Shown here: one piece after another, positions 53,109 through 62,539 of the stretch | How the letters are laid out: each line of letters begins with the position of its first letter | Numbering within the stretch: the first letter of the stretch is position 1 | Source of the DNA: an uncultured Muribaculaceae bacterium | GTDB lineage: Bacteria > Bacteroidota > Bacteroidia > Bacteroidales > Muribaculaceae | Length of the DNA: 64,000 nucleotides | Direction of reading: 5' to 3' | NCBI GenBank assembly: GCA_910576935.1 | Contig: CAJTKG010000007.1 | Coordinates: forward strand, 1 to 64,000 | Notes under the pieces: generated by a model | Told to the model about the DNA's origin: nothing | The model's database searches: none | What the model saw: the letters and a program-made list of their open reading frames with translations, nothing else | Translations under genes and position numbers: made by a program

Positions 53109-53939
53109 ATGAAACGCAACGAATTAGTCGGGAACATCAGGCGCAAAGCCTCTTTTCTCTGCGTCGGTCTTGACACAGATATCAACAAGATACCCCGACA
53201 TCTGCTCAAAAGCGACTCGCCGATTTTTGAGTTCAACAAAGCTATAATCGACGCAACCGCCCCTTACTGCATTGCTTATAAGCCAAATCTCGCATTTTAC
53301 GAAAGCCTCGGCGTCGAAGGCTGGAAAGCATTCGAGGACACGGTAAAATATATCCGGGACAACTATCCCGACCAGTTTATCATAGCCGACGCCAAACGGG
53401 GTGACATCGGCAACACGTCGAAACTCTATGCCCGCTCGTTTTTCGAGCATCTCGACCTCGACGCGATCACTGTAGCCCCTTATATGGGCGAGGACAGCGT
53501 CTCACCCTTTCTCGGCTACGAAGGCAAATGGGTCATTCTGTTGGCTCTTACATCAAACAAAGGTTCACACGACTTCCAGTTGATACGCGACGAAAACGGC
53601 CGTCGCCTGTTTGAAAACGTCATACTCACATCACAGAAATGGGCCGGCCCGGAGGCCATGATGTATGTCGTAGGCGCCACACAGGGCAGCATGTTTACCG
53701 ACATCAGAGCCGTCGCTCCCGGGAGTTTTCTTCTCGTTCCCGGCGTTGGCGCACAAGGCGGAAGCCTTGAGGAAGTAGCCCGGTACGGCATGACAAAAGA
53801 TTGCGGACTGATAGTCAACTCATCGCGCGGCATCATCTATGCATCAAATGGCACCGATTTTGCCGAGGCCGCCGCCGGTGAGGCTGCAAAACTTGCCTCC
53901 GATATGAAAAAACTCCTGACAGAGCATCATATAATTTAA
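53109..53939 (+). CDS. pyrF: orotidine-5'-phosphate decarboxylase (type 2)
   Basis: 276 residues, the longer group-2 enzyme. Signatures: [25 protein letters not shown], the catalytic charged set in [12 protein letters not shown] (D-x-K-x-x-D), and [11 protein letters not shown]. It decarboxylates OMP to UMP, the last step of de novo pyrimidine synthesis, in the cytoplasm. prfA-pyrF proximity is familiar in Bacteroidales. Confidence 0.95.
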   Translation: MKRNELVGNIRRKASFLCVGLDTDINKIPRHLLKSDSPIFEFNKAIIDATAPYCIAYKPNLAFYESLGVEGWKAFEDTVKYIRDNYPDQFIIADAKRGDIGNTSKLYARSFFEHLDLDAITVAPYMGEDSVSPFLGYEGKWVILLALTSNKGSHDFQLIRDENGRRLFENVILTSQKWAGPEAMMYVVGATQGSMFTDIRAVAPGSFLLVPGVGAQGGSLEEVARYGMTKDCGLIVNSSRGIIYASNGTDFAEAAAGEAAKLASDMKKLLTEHHII

Positions 53940-53973
53940 GGCTAAAGATAGCGTCAGTTATAAGAAAAACAAC

Positions 53974-53981
53974 TAAATTTG
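53974..53981 (+). promoter_or_regulatory. -7 box TAAATTTG for pgk
   Basis: A TAnnTTTG match 36 bp before the pgk ATG. No TTTG was found at -33, so the upstream element is weak. Confidence 0.5.
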
Positions 53982-54017
53982 CAATAGAAAATTTTAACCA
54001 TCAAATTCTATTATATA

Positions 54018-55274
54018 ATGATGACAATCGACAAATTCAACTTCGCCGGCAAAAAGGCGATCGTCCGCGTAGACTTCAATGTACCTCTGGACGAAAACGG
54101 CAACATCACCGATGACACCCGTATCCGCGGCGCTCTCCCCACCCTCAAAAAAATCCTTGCTGACGGCGGCGCGCTCATCATCATGTCTCACATGGGTAAA
54201 CCCAAAGGTAAGGTAAATCCCAAATTTTCGCTCGCCCAGATCAAAGACGCCGTGAGCAAAGCCCTCGGCACCGAAGTGAAATTTGCATCTGACTCAGCCG
54301 ATGCCTCTGCAGAAGCCGCCGCTCTCAAGCCCGGCGAAGTGCTCCTGCTCGAAAACCTCCGCTTCCACCCCGAAGAAGAAGGCAAACCCGTCGGCATCGA
54401 CAAAGAAGATCCCGCCTACGACGCTGCCAAGAAAGAAATGAAAGAGCGTCAGAAAGAATTCGCAAAGAAACTCGCAAGCTACGCCGATGTTTATGTCAAC
54501 GACGCATTCGGCACAGCTCACCGCAAACATGCCTCGACCGCTGTCGTAGCCGACTACTTCGACGCCGACCACAAGATGCTCGGCTACCTCATGGAAAAAG
54601 AAGTCAAAGCTGTCGACAACATTCTCAGTGACATACGTCGTCCGTTCACAGCCATCATGGGCGGCTCGAAAGTCTCGACCAAAATAGGTATAATCGAAAA
54701 CCTCATGGACAAAGTCGACAACCTCATCCTCTGCGGAGGCATGACCTATACATTTGCCAAGGCTATGGGCGGCAATGTCGGTGGCTCGATCTGCGAGACA
54801 GACAAACTCGACCTCGCTCTCGACATCATGAAAAAAGCAAAAGAAAAAGGTGTCAACCTCGTTCTCGGCACAGACTGTGTGGCTGCCGACGCTTTCAGCA
54901 ACGACGCCAACACAATGGTTTGCTCTGTTATGGATATCCCCGAAGGCTGGGAAGGCCTTGACGCAGGTCCCGAGACTCGCAAAGCTTTTGCCGACGCAAT
55001 CAAAGGCTCTAAGACTATCCTCTGGAACGGCCCCGCCGGTGTATTCGAATTCGACAACTTCACCGCAGGCAGCCGCGCTATCGCCGACGCTATCGTCGAA
55101 GCTACCAAAAACGGCGCGTTCTCTCTCGTCGGTGGCGGTGACTCTGTCGCCTGCATCAACAAATTCGGCCTCGCCGACGAAGTCTCTTATGTCTCTACCG
55201 GTGGCGGCGCTCTTCTCGAGGCCATCGAAGGCAAAGTGCTCCCCGGCATAGCTGCAATCAGAGGTGACAAATAA
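54018..55274 (+). CDS. pgk: phosphoglycerate kinase
   Basis: 418 residues; starts at ATGATG (54018 or 54021). Signatures: [61 protein letters not shown] and [13 protein letters not shown] followed by [14 protein letters not shown]. It interconverts 1,3-bisphosphoglycerate and 3-phosphoglycerate with ADP/ATP, in glycolysis and gluconeogenesis. The codon use is very strongly biased, as expected of a highly expressed gene; this also leaves long open frames on the opposite strand. It ends at a strong terminator. Confidence 0.97.
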   Translation: MMTIDKFNFAGKKAIVRVDFNVPLDENGNITDDTRIRGALPTLKKILADGGALIIMSHMGKPKGKVNPKFSLAQIKDAVSKALGTEVKFASDSADASAEAAALKPGEVLLLENLRFHPEEEGKPVGIDKEDPAYDAAKKEMKERQKEFAKKLASYADVYVNDAFGTAHRKHASTAVVADYFDADHKMLGYLMEKEVKAVDNILSDIRRPFTAIMGGSKVSTKIGIIENLMDKVDNLILCGGMTYTFAKAMGGNVGGSICETDKLDLALDIMKKAKEKGVNLVLGTDCVAADAFSNDANTMVCSVMDIPEGWEGLDAGPETRKAFADAIKGSKTILWNGPAGVFEFDNFTAGSRAIADAIVEATKNGAFSLVGGGDSVACINKFGLADEVSYVSTGGGALLEAIEGKVLPGIAAIRGDK

Positions 55275-55298
55275 TCTCATAACCATCTGACCGAACAC

Positions 55299-55341
55299 AC
55301 AGAGGTTGATGTATGTTTGACTTACATCAACCTCTGTTTTA
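55299..55341 (+). terminator. pgk terminator
   Basis: ACAGAGGTTGATGTA (55299-55313) pairs perfectly with TACATCAACCTCTGT (55323-55337), followed by TTTTA (T-run 55337-55340). The stem contains an ATG (55313) that is not a likely start for the next gene. Confidence 0.92.
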
Positions 55342-55351
55342 TAATAACCAT

Positions 55352-56557
55352 ATGGCAACAGACGACAACAGATTCTACGACTGGGTGGACGCACACAGCG
55401 CCGACGACACGTCAAAACTAAGATTTAAATATGCCGGTAAAACAGGCGACATAGACTACACCGACGCGATACTACAGATCGACTGCCGCCGCAAATATGC
55501 CGAGAAACTATCTTCAACACTTACACGCGCAAAGCAATTTTACTTTCCCGATACACTCTCGGGCGAACAGTCTACATCCGACCTGCTTGCCGTCTTCCAT
55601 GCCTCGCTCGTAACCGACGCAACAGTCATTGCCGATCTGACAGCCGGCCTGGGTATCGACTGCATGCATCTCGCGCCCAAAGCAAAAGAAATCATCGCCG
55701 TCGAACGTCAGGAAAAGCTTGCCGAGGCTCTGCGGCACAACGCCGCCGCCATCGGCATCGCTAATATAAAAGTCATATGCGATGACTGTCGGGAATTTAT
55801 CAGAATATCAGCCGACGGCTGTTTCAGCCATGTATTTATCGACCCCGCGCGCCGTGACGACAGCGGACATCGTGTCTTTGCTCTCTCACAATGTACACCC
55901 GACGTCATCGCCATGCTCCCCGATCTTAAGCGCGTCGCAGCAACCATAATAGTGAAGATGTCGCCGATGCTCGATATCTCGGCCGTAGCGTCTGACCTGC
56001 CCGGAATATCTAAAATAATATCGTTGGGAACAACGACAGAGTGTAAGGAACTGATCGCGGTAATAAACACAGACGCGGGCTTATTTCCCATAATAGACGC
56101 GGTCACTATCAGAAATGACGGCAGCGAGAACCATTTCGTTTTCACAAGAAAGGATGAGGCCGAAGCTCCGTCACCGGTCTATGGGCTACCGTCGGCAGGT
56201 GAATATATCTATGATCCGTGGCCTTCATTGATGAAAGCCGGAGCACCCAAGTTGATATGTAACCGCTATGCGCTCAAGAAACCTGCGCCAAACACAATGG
56301 TATTCTATTCAGGTGAGAAACATGACGATTTCCCCGGCACTGTCTATGGTATAGCCGATGTCATCGCCTATGAGTCAAAAAACATCAAACGTCTCAAAAA
56401 AACATATCCGGTCATCAGCGTGGCCACACGCAACTTCGACATCAGCGCCGACGCTTTACGCGCAAAATTAGGCGTAAAAGAAGGCGGTGGCCTCCGCTTG
56501 CTTGGTATAAGCGACGATCACCACCGTAAATATATGCTTATTCTAAAGCGTATCTGA
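55352..56557 (+). CDS. SAM-dependent methyltransferase with C-terminal THUMP-like domain
   Basis: 401 residues from the ATG at 55352 (MATDDNRFYDWVDAHSADD). An in-frame ATG at 55313 falls inside the pgk terminator stem and is rejected. A class I Rossmann core is seen around ADLTAGLGIDCMHLAPKAKE (SAM motif I) and VFIDPARRDDSGHRVF (motif IV, DPAR). The C-terminus, with DADALRAKLGVKEGGGLRLL-like order, matches the THUMP-like domain attached to such enzymes. Relatives are thought to act on RNA, but the target is not established. It converges on smpB with 11 bp between stops. Confidence 0.82.
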   Translation: MATDDNRFYDWVDAHSADDTSKLRFKYAGKTGDIDYTDAILQIDCRRKYAEKLSSTLTRAKQFYFPDTLSGEQSTSDLLAVFHASLVTDATVIADLTAGLGIDCMHLAPKAKEIIAVERQEKLAEALRHNAAAIGIANIKVICDDCREFIRISADGCFSHVFIDPARRDDSGHRVFALSQCTPDVIAMLPDLKRVAATIIVKMSPMLDISAVASDLPGISKIISLGTTTECKELIAVINTDAGLFPIIDAVTIRNDGSENHFVFTRKDEAEAPSPVYGLPSAGEYIYDPWPSLMKAGAPKLICNRYALKKPAPNTMVFYSGEKHDDFPGTVYGIADVIAYESKNIKRLKKTYPVISVATRNFDISADALRAKLGVKEGGGLRLLGISDDHHRKYMLILKRI

Positions 56558-56568
56558 CGTCACAACGA

Positions 56569-57024
56569 CTATTTCTTCTGAAACAATCTGGCCATCGATC
56601 GCTTGTCTTCACGCTCTTTGATTGACTGGCGTTTGTCATACTCTTTTTTGCCACGGCCGATGCCAATCACAAGCTTTGCAAGACCGCGGTCATTGATAAA
56701 CAGACGCATCGGCACAATTGTAAAACCTGCCTCCTTTCCACTACGCGACAAGCGATTGATTTCTTTACGGTTAAGCAGCAGTTTACGATCACGGCGAGTC
56801 TCGTGATTATTATATGTGCCGTAGAAATATTCGGCTATATACATATTCTTAACCCACACCTCACCGTTATTGACATAGCAGAAACTGTCGACAAGGCTCG
56901 CTTTGCCATTGCGTAACGCTTTTATTTCAGTTCCGGTCAAAACGATGCCGGCTGTGAAAGTTTCACTGATTTCATAATCGAAATTGGCACGGCGATTTTT
57001 TATGTTGATGTCTTTTGTGTTCAT
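56569..57024 (-). CDS. smpB: SsrA-binding protein SmpB
   Basis: 151 residues from the ATG at 57024; an in-frame TTG at 57030 is less likely. Typical features: [54 protein letters not shown] and the basic tail [18 protein letters not shown]. SmpB delivers tmRNA to stalled ribosomes for trans-translation. No ssrA gene was seen in this window. It is 2 bp downstream of the Yip1-like gene. Confidence 0.96.
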   Translation of the reverse strand: MNTKDINIKNRRANFDYEISETFTAGIVLTGTEIKALRNGKASLVDSFCYVNNGEVWVKNMYIAEYFYGTYNNHETRRDRKLLLNRKEINRLSRSGKEAGFTIVPMRLFINDRGLAKLVIGIGRGKKEYDKRQSIKEREDKRSMARLFQKK

Positions 57025-57026
57025 GT

Positions 57027-57575
57027 TCAATTAATAAGATTTGTCAGCAACAGCATAATCACTATAGGCATAACCAACAGCACTGCCACGCTGATGAAAA
57101 GAAATCTCAGCTCGTTGTCAGGCTTCACCGCCATATACGACGACGCCCTGTAAATTATAAGCGCAACAAACAGCGGCAGGAATTTTATGGGTGTCAGCGA
57201 TGTCGGCACACAGTTCTCGATAATCTCGATGATGACTGACAATCCGAGCGTATATAATATAAACAATGTAATTTTCGTTACGTTCGGTTCGCCCGTAACT
57301 ACGTTTTTAAGCAGAGACTCAAGTGCGATACGACCGACATAGAACGAAATGAAATATGTGCCGAAAAGCGCCACCGCGAGCATCACGACTGTCACAAAGC
57401 CAAGATTATGGTCATAAAACAGTCGGGCAAATACAGATAGAGCGGCAACGGCAAGCAACGGATAATAGCCTTTTGAAGCCACAGTCTCGGGGTTCTCGAC
57501 TGCGGCTGATATATCTTCCCAGCCCTTTGTCGGCGAAAGTATGAGTTGCAATATATTTTTTAGATATTGTTTCAT
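57027..57575 (-). CDS. Yip1-like multi-pass membrane protein
   Basis: 182 residues from the ATG at 57575 ([20 protein letters not shown]); an upstream in-frame TTG at 57629 would cross the promoter and is rejected. [12 protein letters not shown] at the start and five predicted helices match the Yip1/DUF1282-like family of bacterial inner-membrane proteins of unknown role. It has a divergent promoter region and precedes smpB in one transcript. Confidence 0.75.
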   Translation of the reverse strand: MKQYLKNILQLILSPTKGWEDISAAVENPETVASKGYYPLLAVAALSVFARLFYDHNLGFVTVVMLAVALFGTYFISFYVGRIALESLLKNVVTGEPNVTKITLFILYTLGLSVIIEIIENCVPTSLTPIKFLPLFVALIIYRASSYMAVKPDNELRFLFISVAVLLVMPIVIMLLLTNLIN

Positions 57576-57598
57576 CGTTGACTTTATTTTTAGGGATA

Positions 57599-57630
57599 CA
57601 AAGTTACACAATAATCGATGGTTTTTCAAT
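57599..57630 (-). promoter_or_regulatory. promoter of the Yip1-smpB transcript
   Basis: Minus strand: ATTG (57627-57630), a 20-bp gap, then TAACTTTG (57599-57606), 23 bp before the ATG at 57575. Confidence 0.6.
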
Positions 57631-57639
57631 CGAAAGTAT

Positions 57640-57647
57640 TATTTTTG
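57640..57647 (+). promoter_or_regulatory. -7 box TATTTTTG for the DUF5606 gene
   Basis: TATTTTTG fits TAnnTTTG, 47 bp before the ATG at 57695, with no clear -33 TTTG. It is divergent from the Yip1 promoter. Confidence 0.45.
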
Positions 57648-57694
57648 TAGCCGGATTAAAAATTAAAACCAATAACCGAAATTTTCATCAAAAA

Positions 57695-58141
57695 ATGATC
57701 AGAAGAATACTTTCAATAGCAGGCAAACCCGGTCTGTATAAACTTGTAAGCCAAGGCAAAAACATGCTCATCGTCGAATCGCTCTCGACCGGCAAACGCA
57801 CACCTGCATACGCTCACGATAAAGTCATATCACTCAACGATGTATCTATATATACTCAGGGCGAAGACATGCCTTTGTCCGAAGTGTTCGACAAAATAGC
57901 CAAAGCCAACAACTCTCAGCCCGTCGACCTCAAAAAATTTTCAGATGCCTCGGCTATGCGTGCCTATTTCGGCGAAGTCCTGCCCGAGTTTGACCCCGAA
58001 CGCGTCTACAACAACAACATCAAAACAGTCTTCACTTGGTATAACCAGCTCATTGCTGCCGGCGTGACCAAATTCAAAGACGACGAAATCAAAGAAGATG
58101 ATGCCGCCGAGACCGCCGAAAAAGCTGACAAAGCCGAGTAA
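57695..58141 (+). CDS. DUF5606 family protein
   Basis: 148 residues from ATG 57695 (MIRRILSIAGKPGLYKLVSQ). An in-frame start at 57578 would put the promoter inside the gene. GKNMLIVESLSTGKR, PAYAHDKVISLNDVSIYT and VFTWYNQLIAAG match DUF5606, a conserved cytoplasmic Bacteroidota family of unknown function. The C-terminus is an acidic, Lys/Ala/Glu-rich tail (DDAAETAEKADKAE). A terminator follows. Confidence 0.85.
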   Translation: MIRRILSIAGKPGLYKLVSQGKNMLIVESLSTGKRTPAYAHDKVISLNDVSIYTQGEDMPLSEVFDKIAKANNSQPVDLKKFSDASAMRAYFGEVLPEFDPERVYNNNIKTVFTWYNQLIAAGVTKFKDDEIKEDDAAETAEKADKAE

Positions 58142-58163
58142 TCGATCTTTTAAGAGATAATTG

Positions 58164-58206
58164 AAAGCTGTCTGAACTTTTTAGTTTTCAGACAGCTTTA
58201 TTTTTA
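58164..58206 (+). terminator. terminator of the DUF5606 gene
   Basis: AAAGCTGTCTGAA (58164-58176) pairs with TTCAGACAGCTTT (58187-58199), followed by ATTTTTA. Confidence 0.88.
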
Positions 58207-58225
58207 TAAATAGATTTTTATTGTC

Positions 58226-59227
58226 ATGAAAAAATTATATCTGTCGCTATTATTTGCCGTTGCAGTCATCATATCATTGGCGGCACAATGGCAACCCGAC
58301 ATCCTCGGCGATGGCTACGAAATGAAATATGTCGAACAACCCGATGATTACCAAGGGGGAGTACGTTCGACGGTTATACGCAAGGCATCGCCATGCGCCG
58401 GCAACACAGGCATTCTATATATTCACGGCTATAATGATTATTTTTTTCAAAAAGAAATGGGCGACCGTTTCATAGACTCTTGTTACCGGTTTTATGCCGT
58501 CGATCTCCGCAAATACGGACGCTCATTGCTGCCGCGACAAAAGAAATTCGATGCCCGAGACATTAAAGAATATTTCGCCGACATCGACTCGGCGGTCAAT
58601 ATAATGAAACATGACGGCGTCGACAGCATAATCCTGCTGGGTCACTCTACCGGCGGTCTGACATCAGCATACTACCTCAATAACCGCAACGACAGCAGCA
58701 TTGTAGCTCTGATACTCAACAGTCCGTTTCTCGAATGGAATTTCAACGGATTCATGCGTGATTTTCTAATACCGGCCGTCGGCGGCATAGGCCGCATACT
58801 GCCGAATCTGGCATTCTCGCAGGGTAACAACAGCGGTTACGCCGAGTCACTGCTCAAAGACCGCCATGGAGAATGGAGCTATAACACCGACTGGAAAGTT
58901 GTCAAACCCGAAAAGGCACGTGCGGGCTGGCTCGGCGCGATTACACGCGCTCAGAACCAACTTCACGACAAATCGGATATCAGAGTGCCCATCCTGCTGA
59001 TGCACAGCGACAGCAGCTATACCGCCGACCGATGGACACCCGAATACCAACACAACGACGTCGTGCTCAATGTCAGCGATATCTCAAAATATGGCCGACG
59101 CCTCGGCAATGATGTCACCGAAATTACAATCAGCGACGGAATACACGATCTCGTACTATCGCGCCCCGACGTCCGTGAGACAGTCTACGATTCAATCTTC
59201 AGTTGGCTCAGACGCAAGGGCCTTTGA
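58226..59227 (+). CDS. secreted alpha/beta hydrolase (lysophospholipase-like)
   Basis: 333 residues with an N-terminal signal or anchor (MKKLYLSLLFAVAVIISLAA). The alpha/beta-hydrolase fold shows the oxyanion segment GILYIHGYNDYFF, the nucleophile elbow LLGHSTGGL, an acid in MHSDSSYTADRW and the catalytic His in DGIHDLVLS. The family includes monoacylglycerol lipases and serine aminopeptidases; the substrate here is unknown. Its last 36 bases overlap the 3' end of the opposing lipoprotein gene (59192-60046). Confidence 0.85.
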   Translation: MKKLYLSLLFAVAVIISLAAQWQPDILGDGYEMKYVEQPDDYQGGVRSTVIRKASPCAGNTGILYIHGYNDYFFQKEMGDRFIDSCYRFYAVDLRKYGRSLLPRQKKFDARDIKEYFADIDSAVNIMKHDGVDSIILLGHSTGGLTSAYYLNNRNDSSIVALILNSPFLEWNFNGFMRDFLIPAVGGIGRILPNLAFSQGNNSGYAESLLKDRHGEWSYNTDWKVVKPEKARAGWLGAITRAQNQLHDKSDIRVPILLMHSDSSYTADRWTPEYQHNDVVLNVSDISKYGRRLGNDVTEITISDGIHDLVLSRPDVRETVYDSIFSWLRRKGL

Positions 59228-60046
59228 CGACATCGAATTGGCTATCTGGTCGCGCGCCATCTGCAATTGGCGCTCAAACTTCTCGCGTTTGATCTGCGCG
59301 AGCCGGTTAGCCTGCATACTCATGGCATAATCATAGCTGTCGACAATAGCATCACGCAACTTGGGAGTCAGCTTGACGGTTACCGTACCTTTCGGGCCAC
59401 AAAGCTTATACTCCGAAATACCGGCGGCTGCTCTGAGCGCCTCGACAAGAGGAGTGGCTTCTTCCTGAGTAAGGACAACCATCTCCGACCCCTCGACCGT
59501 CACGAGACGCGACGGATTGATTCCGACGGTAGTCACCACATTGCTACCGTCGCTCACCGACACACGCTCGAAACCGATTTTACGGCCACGAATATTGACA
59601 GCAAGTTGGAAATAGCCTTCGCTTCCATCAATACGCGGCTGTATGCCGGTCTTGTTCATGGCATTCGTGTCATAGATGCTTTTGGCTATAAGATAGCCGT
59701 CTATGCCGTTAGGCATTTCTATATACCTAAAATCATTCTCCCTCTCATCTATCTGCTGTATACTGCGGGCAAGCATATCATCGACAGCGATTATGCTGTC
59801 TTTGGCCAAGCCTTCGACGGCTCTCGCACGGCAAAGAAGACCTTCTTTTCTGATTTCGATCTCACCGGCATAACGAACATCAAGTGTGTCGATGACCTCT
59901 ATGGCCGCACCATAGTCACCTCGTTCGACAAGTGCCGACGCCTCGCCGAGAAGCGCCGCGGCCTTTTCTTTGTCGCTATCTCCACAAGAGGCCATTGCTG
60001 CGGCAATCATAACAGCCGCAATGGTTTTATTTGCTGCGTTGAACAT
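59192..60046 (-). CDS. lipoprotein of unknown function
   Basis: 284 residues; signal MFNAANKTIAAVMIAAAMAS followed by lipobox Cys21 (MASCGDSDKEK). A helical, TPR-like start (AALLGEASALVERGDYGAAI, EVIDTLDVRYAGE) leads to a beta-rich middle (ENDFRYIEMPNGIDGYLIAK, YFQLAVNIRGRKIGFERV). No family recognised. Its start overlaps the end of the relA-like gene by 20 bp, so the two are coupled, and its end overlaps the convergent hydrolase by 36 bp. Confidence 0.8.
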   Translation of the reverse strand: MFNAANKTIAAVMIAAAMASCGDSDKEKAAALLGEASALVERGDYGAAIEVIDTLDVRYAGEIEIRKEGLLCRARAVEGLAKDSIIAVDDMLARSIQQIDERENDFRYIEMPNGIDGYLIAKSIYDTNAMNKTGIQPRIDGSEGYFQLAVNIRGRKIGFERVSVSDGSNVVTTVGINPSRLVTVEGSEMVVLTQEEATPLVEALRAAAGISEYKLCGPKGTVTVKLTPKLRDAIVDSYDYAMSMQANRLAQIKREKFERQLQMARDQIANSMSSKALASEPTED

Positions 60047-62237
60047 CTTTTACTCCTTTTACTGTTTTTAATTTCTTTATCAGCTGGTTCAATGCCGTCG
60101 TATCACTGATGCCTACTACGACAAAACACTGGAACAGACCGTCGTTGCTGTCGACGGTAATACTTCTCAGCGACGCGGTTTTCTCTTTGCTTATAATAGA
60201 TGTGATGTTGGTGACTATACCGATATCGTCCTGGCCTACAATTCTCAGAGTCGCACCGAAATCAGAGCCGTGATTGCCGCTCCATCGGGTACGGATAAGC
60301 CGATAGGGATACTTGTCGCGTATATTCGCCGCGTTCGGACAGTCGACACGGTGTATCTTCACAACCCCTTCAGACGAGACAAAACCGAAAACTTCGTCAC
60401 CGAAAATCGGGTTACAGCATTTCGCAAGCTTATAGTTCAAGCCCTTGATATTGTTGCCAATAACAAGAACATCAGAATTGATGTCGTTTTTTTCGTCGGC
60501 ATCTGTCTGTTGCAATACAAACTCGCTTGCCGAGACTTTCTCACCCTCGTCCGTACTCTTCTTGTCAAAGTTGCTCAAAGCCTCGATGACATCGTTGACG
60601 TCAAGCGATTCGCTTCCGATAGCCATGTTGAAATCGGTCAGCGTCTTGTATCCCATTTTTTTCGCCACTTTAGACATCCGCCCTTCATCAACCTCGAGTT
60701 TGCGGTTTTTAAGACGACGCTGAAGAAGTTCCTTGCCGAGTTCGGCGACATGGCTCTCACGGTCTTTGAGCACAACCCGTATCTTGTTGCGGGCCTTTGA
60801 TGTCACAACAAAGTTCAGCCAATCGCGCTTCGGCATCTGCTGCGACGAAGTGAATATCTCTACAGTGTCACCGCTCTGAAGCTTGTAATTCAGTTTACGG
60901 TTTTTACCGTTGACACGGCCTCCGGTACATTGACAACCCAGATTGGTATGTATATTGAACGCAAAATCGAGCAATGACGCTCCACTCGGCAATTTGTAGA
61001 GATCACCTTTGGGTGTGAAGACAAACACCTCTTTCTCGTAGACGTCCATCTTCAGATTCTTCATCAGTTCCATAGGGCCGCTATCGGCAGTCTCCAATAT
61101 ATCACGGACATTATTCATCCATGTATCGAGATTGTCCTCGCTCTTGATACCCTTGTATTTCCAGTGGGCAGCAAGACCCTTCTCGGCTATGGCATCCATG
61201 CGGCGGCTTCTGATCTGTACCTCAACCCACTTCGATTCAGGGCCGTAGACCGTTATGTGGAGCGACTCGTAACCGTTGCTCTTCGGTATGCTGAGCCAAT
61301 CCTTGAGGCGCGACGGATTGGGACGGTACATATCGGTAATCAGCGAATATACAAGCCAGCAGCGGCTCTTTTCATGCTCCCGGTCGACATCGAGAATGAT
61401 TCTGATTGCAAACAGATCATATATCTGCTCGATATCGTTCTTCTGCTTCTTCATCTTGTTCCAGATCGAATATATCGATTTGGTACGTCCTTTGATGTCA
61501 AACTTCAGACCTTCAGCCTCGAGGCGCTCCTTTATAGGCTTGATAAACGCCGCTATATATGCCTCGCGCGTAGCCTTGGTCTCATTGAGCTTATGAGCTA
61601 TCTGGGTGTATATCTCACGGTTGGTATATTTGAGAGACATGTCTTCGAGTTCCGATTTTATCGAATATAACCCGAGCCGATGAGCCAAAGGCGCATATAA
61701 ATAACTGACCTCACGAGCGATATCGCATACGGCCGACTGATTGGGATGATGGTTGATAACCCTCATCAGAGCCAGACGGTCGACAATCATGGTGATGATT
61801 ACCCTTATATCTTCGGCAAAAGTGAGCAACAGGTTTCTGAAATTCTCGGTCCATGCAGTGGCATGCCGGCTGTATAGCGTCGACACCTTCAGCAGGCCGC
61901 CGACAAGCTTCGCGATATCATCGCCCCACTCTTTTCTCACATCGTCTGACGAGATAAGACCCGCGCGGCAAAAATTGTAGATCAGTAACGCGATGACCAT
62001 ATTACGGTCAGGGCTGATAACACTGCATAGCACCGATGCCGTTGTGACACTTCTCATTACCTGATTGAAACCGAACCGGTCTCGATGGCATTTCCCCTCG
62101 ATTACACCGCGCGAAATCAAACTCTTGACCCGGCTGAAATCGCCCGGCTGCAATGCACCGTCAAGTTGCCGGAGCAATTGTGCTGTCAGGGGGATGAGAC
62201 GGTCGCGCTCATCCGCTGTAAAGAAATTATCATCCAT
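60027..62237 (-). CDS. relA: RelA-type (p)ppGpp synthetase with degenerate hydrolase domain
   Basis: 736 residues, long RSH layout. The N-terminal HD domain (about 45-190) has lost its metal site: the canonical HDxxED motif reads YNFCRAG, although DRLALMR is kept. The synthetase domain (about 235-370) is intact: IKGRTKSIYSIWNKM, DLFAIRIILD, IPKSNGYESLHITVYGP and EVQIRSRRMDAIAEKGLAAH followed by WKYKG. TGS (about 400-460: EVFVFTPKGDLYKLPSGASL), zinc-finger-like (KCCNPIFGDE) and ACT (about 660-730) domains follow. It should make (p)ppGpp on starved ribosomes but not hydrolyse it, implying a separate SpoT elsewhere. Confidence 0.92.
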   Translation of the reverse strand: MDDNFFTADERDRLIPLTAQLLRQLDGALQPGDFSRVKSLISRGVIEGKCHRDRFGFNQVMRSVTTASVLCSVISPDRNMVIALLIYNFCRAGLISSDDVRKEWGDDIAKLVGGLLKVSTLYSRHATAWTENFRNLLLTFAEDIRVIITMIVDRLALMRVINHHPNQSAVCDIAREVSYLYAPLAHRLGLYSIKSELEDMSLKYTNREIYTQIAHKLNETKATREAYIAAFIKPIKERLEAEGLKFDIKGRTKSIYSIWNKMKKQKNDIEQIYDLFAIRIILDVDREHEKSRCWLVYSLITDMYRPNPSRLKDWLSIPKSNGYESLHITVYGPESKWVEVQIRSRRMDAIAEKGLAAHWKYKGIKSEDNLDTWMNNVRDILETADSGPMELMKNLKMDVYEKEVFVFTPKGDLYKLPSGASLLDFAFNIHTNLGCQCTGGRVNGKNRKLNYKLQSGDTVEIFTSSQQMPKRDWLNFVVTSKARNKIRVVLKDRESHVAELGKELLQRRLKNRKLEVDEGRMSKVAKKMGYKTLTDFNMAIGSESLDVNDVIEALSNFDKKSTDEGEKVSASEFVLQQTDADEKNDINSDVLVIGNNIKGLNYKLAKCCNPIFGDEVFGFVSSEGVVKIHRVDCPNAANIRDKYPYRLIRTRWSGNHGSDFGATLRIVGQDDIGIVTNITSIISKEKTASLRSITVDSNDGLFQCFVVVGISDTTALNQLIKKLKTVKGVKDVQRSK

Positions 62238-62268
62238 TGGTCACCTCTGATATTAATGATTAATGCGC

Positions 62269-62276
62269 CAAAATTA
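62269..62276 (-). promoter_or_regulatory. -7 box TAATTTTG for relA
   Basis: TAATTTTG on the minus strand (TAnnTTTG), 31 bp before the relA ATG at 62237. The -33 region is poor and lies close to the 3' end of the small gene at 62325. Confidence 0.5.
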
Positions 62277-62324
62277 CAAAATAATCCTGACGCATCATAA
62301 ACAGGTGACAAAATTATTGATAAA

Positions 62325-62471
62325 TTACATATCGTCGTTACGCGGGTTATTGTTAAGGCGTCGGGGCTCGTTTTTCACATCAGCGGCAGTAGCCTTGTCG
62401 TCGTCGGCCTTATCAATAGCCACACCCGGATAATCAGATTTATCAATTTTATCATTTTTCTTCTTTTCCAT
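62325..62471 (-). CDS. 48-residue charged small protein
   Basis: From ATG 62471 to TAA at 62325 the frame encodes 48 residues: MEKKKNDKIDKSDYPGVAID, then KADDDKATAADVKNEPRRLN and NNPRNDDM. It is very rich in Lys and Asp, has no hydrophobic segment and is predicted disordered. The frame is clean and in the same direction as the neighbours, with compact composition unlike random AT-rich intergenic DNA. I believe small proteins ending in a similar LNNNPR-N-D-x motif occur in other Bacteroidales, but that is memory, not a search. Function unknown. Confidence 0.55.
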   Translation of the reverse strand: MEKKKNDKIDKSDYPGVAIDKADDDKATAADVKNEPRRLNNNPRNDDM

Positions 62472-62539
62472 AATGCTTTACATCTTTGGTGTATAACATT
62501 ACAAAGAATCCGATAGTTCGTCAAAGCGGCAATTTGTTC

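Noticed and set aside
55313..55351. Earlier in-frame ATG for the THUMP-like methyltransferase
   Set aside because: It lies within the perfect stem-loop of the pgk terminator; the ATG at 55352 gives a normal N-terminus.
54294..55415. Open frame of 373 codons antisense to pgk
   Set aside because: It mirrors the strongly biased codon use of pgk, runs across the perfect pgk terminator and shows no domain or plausible start; a reading-frame shadow.
57578..57694. N-terminal extension of the DUF5606 protein
   Set aside because: It would cover the divergent promoters, and family similarity begins at the Met encoded at 57695.
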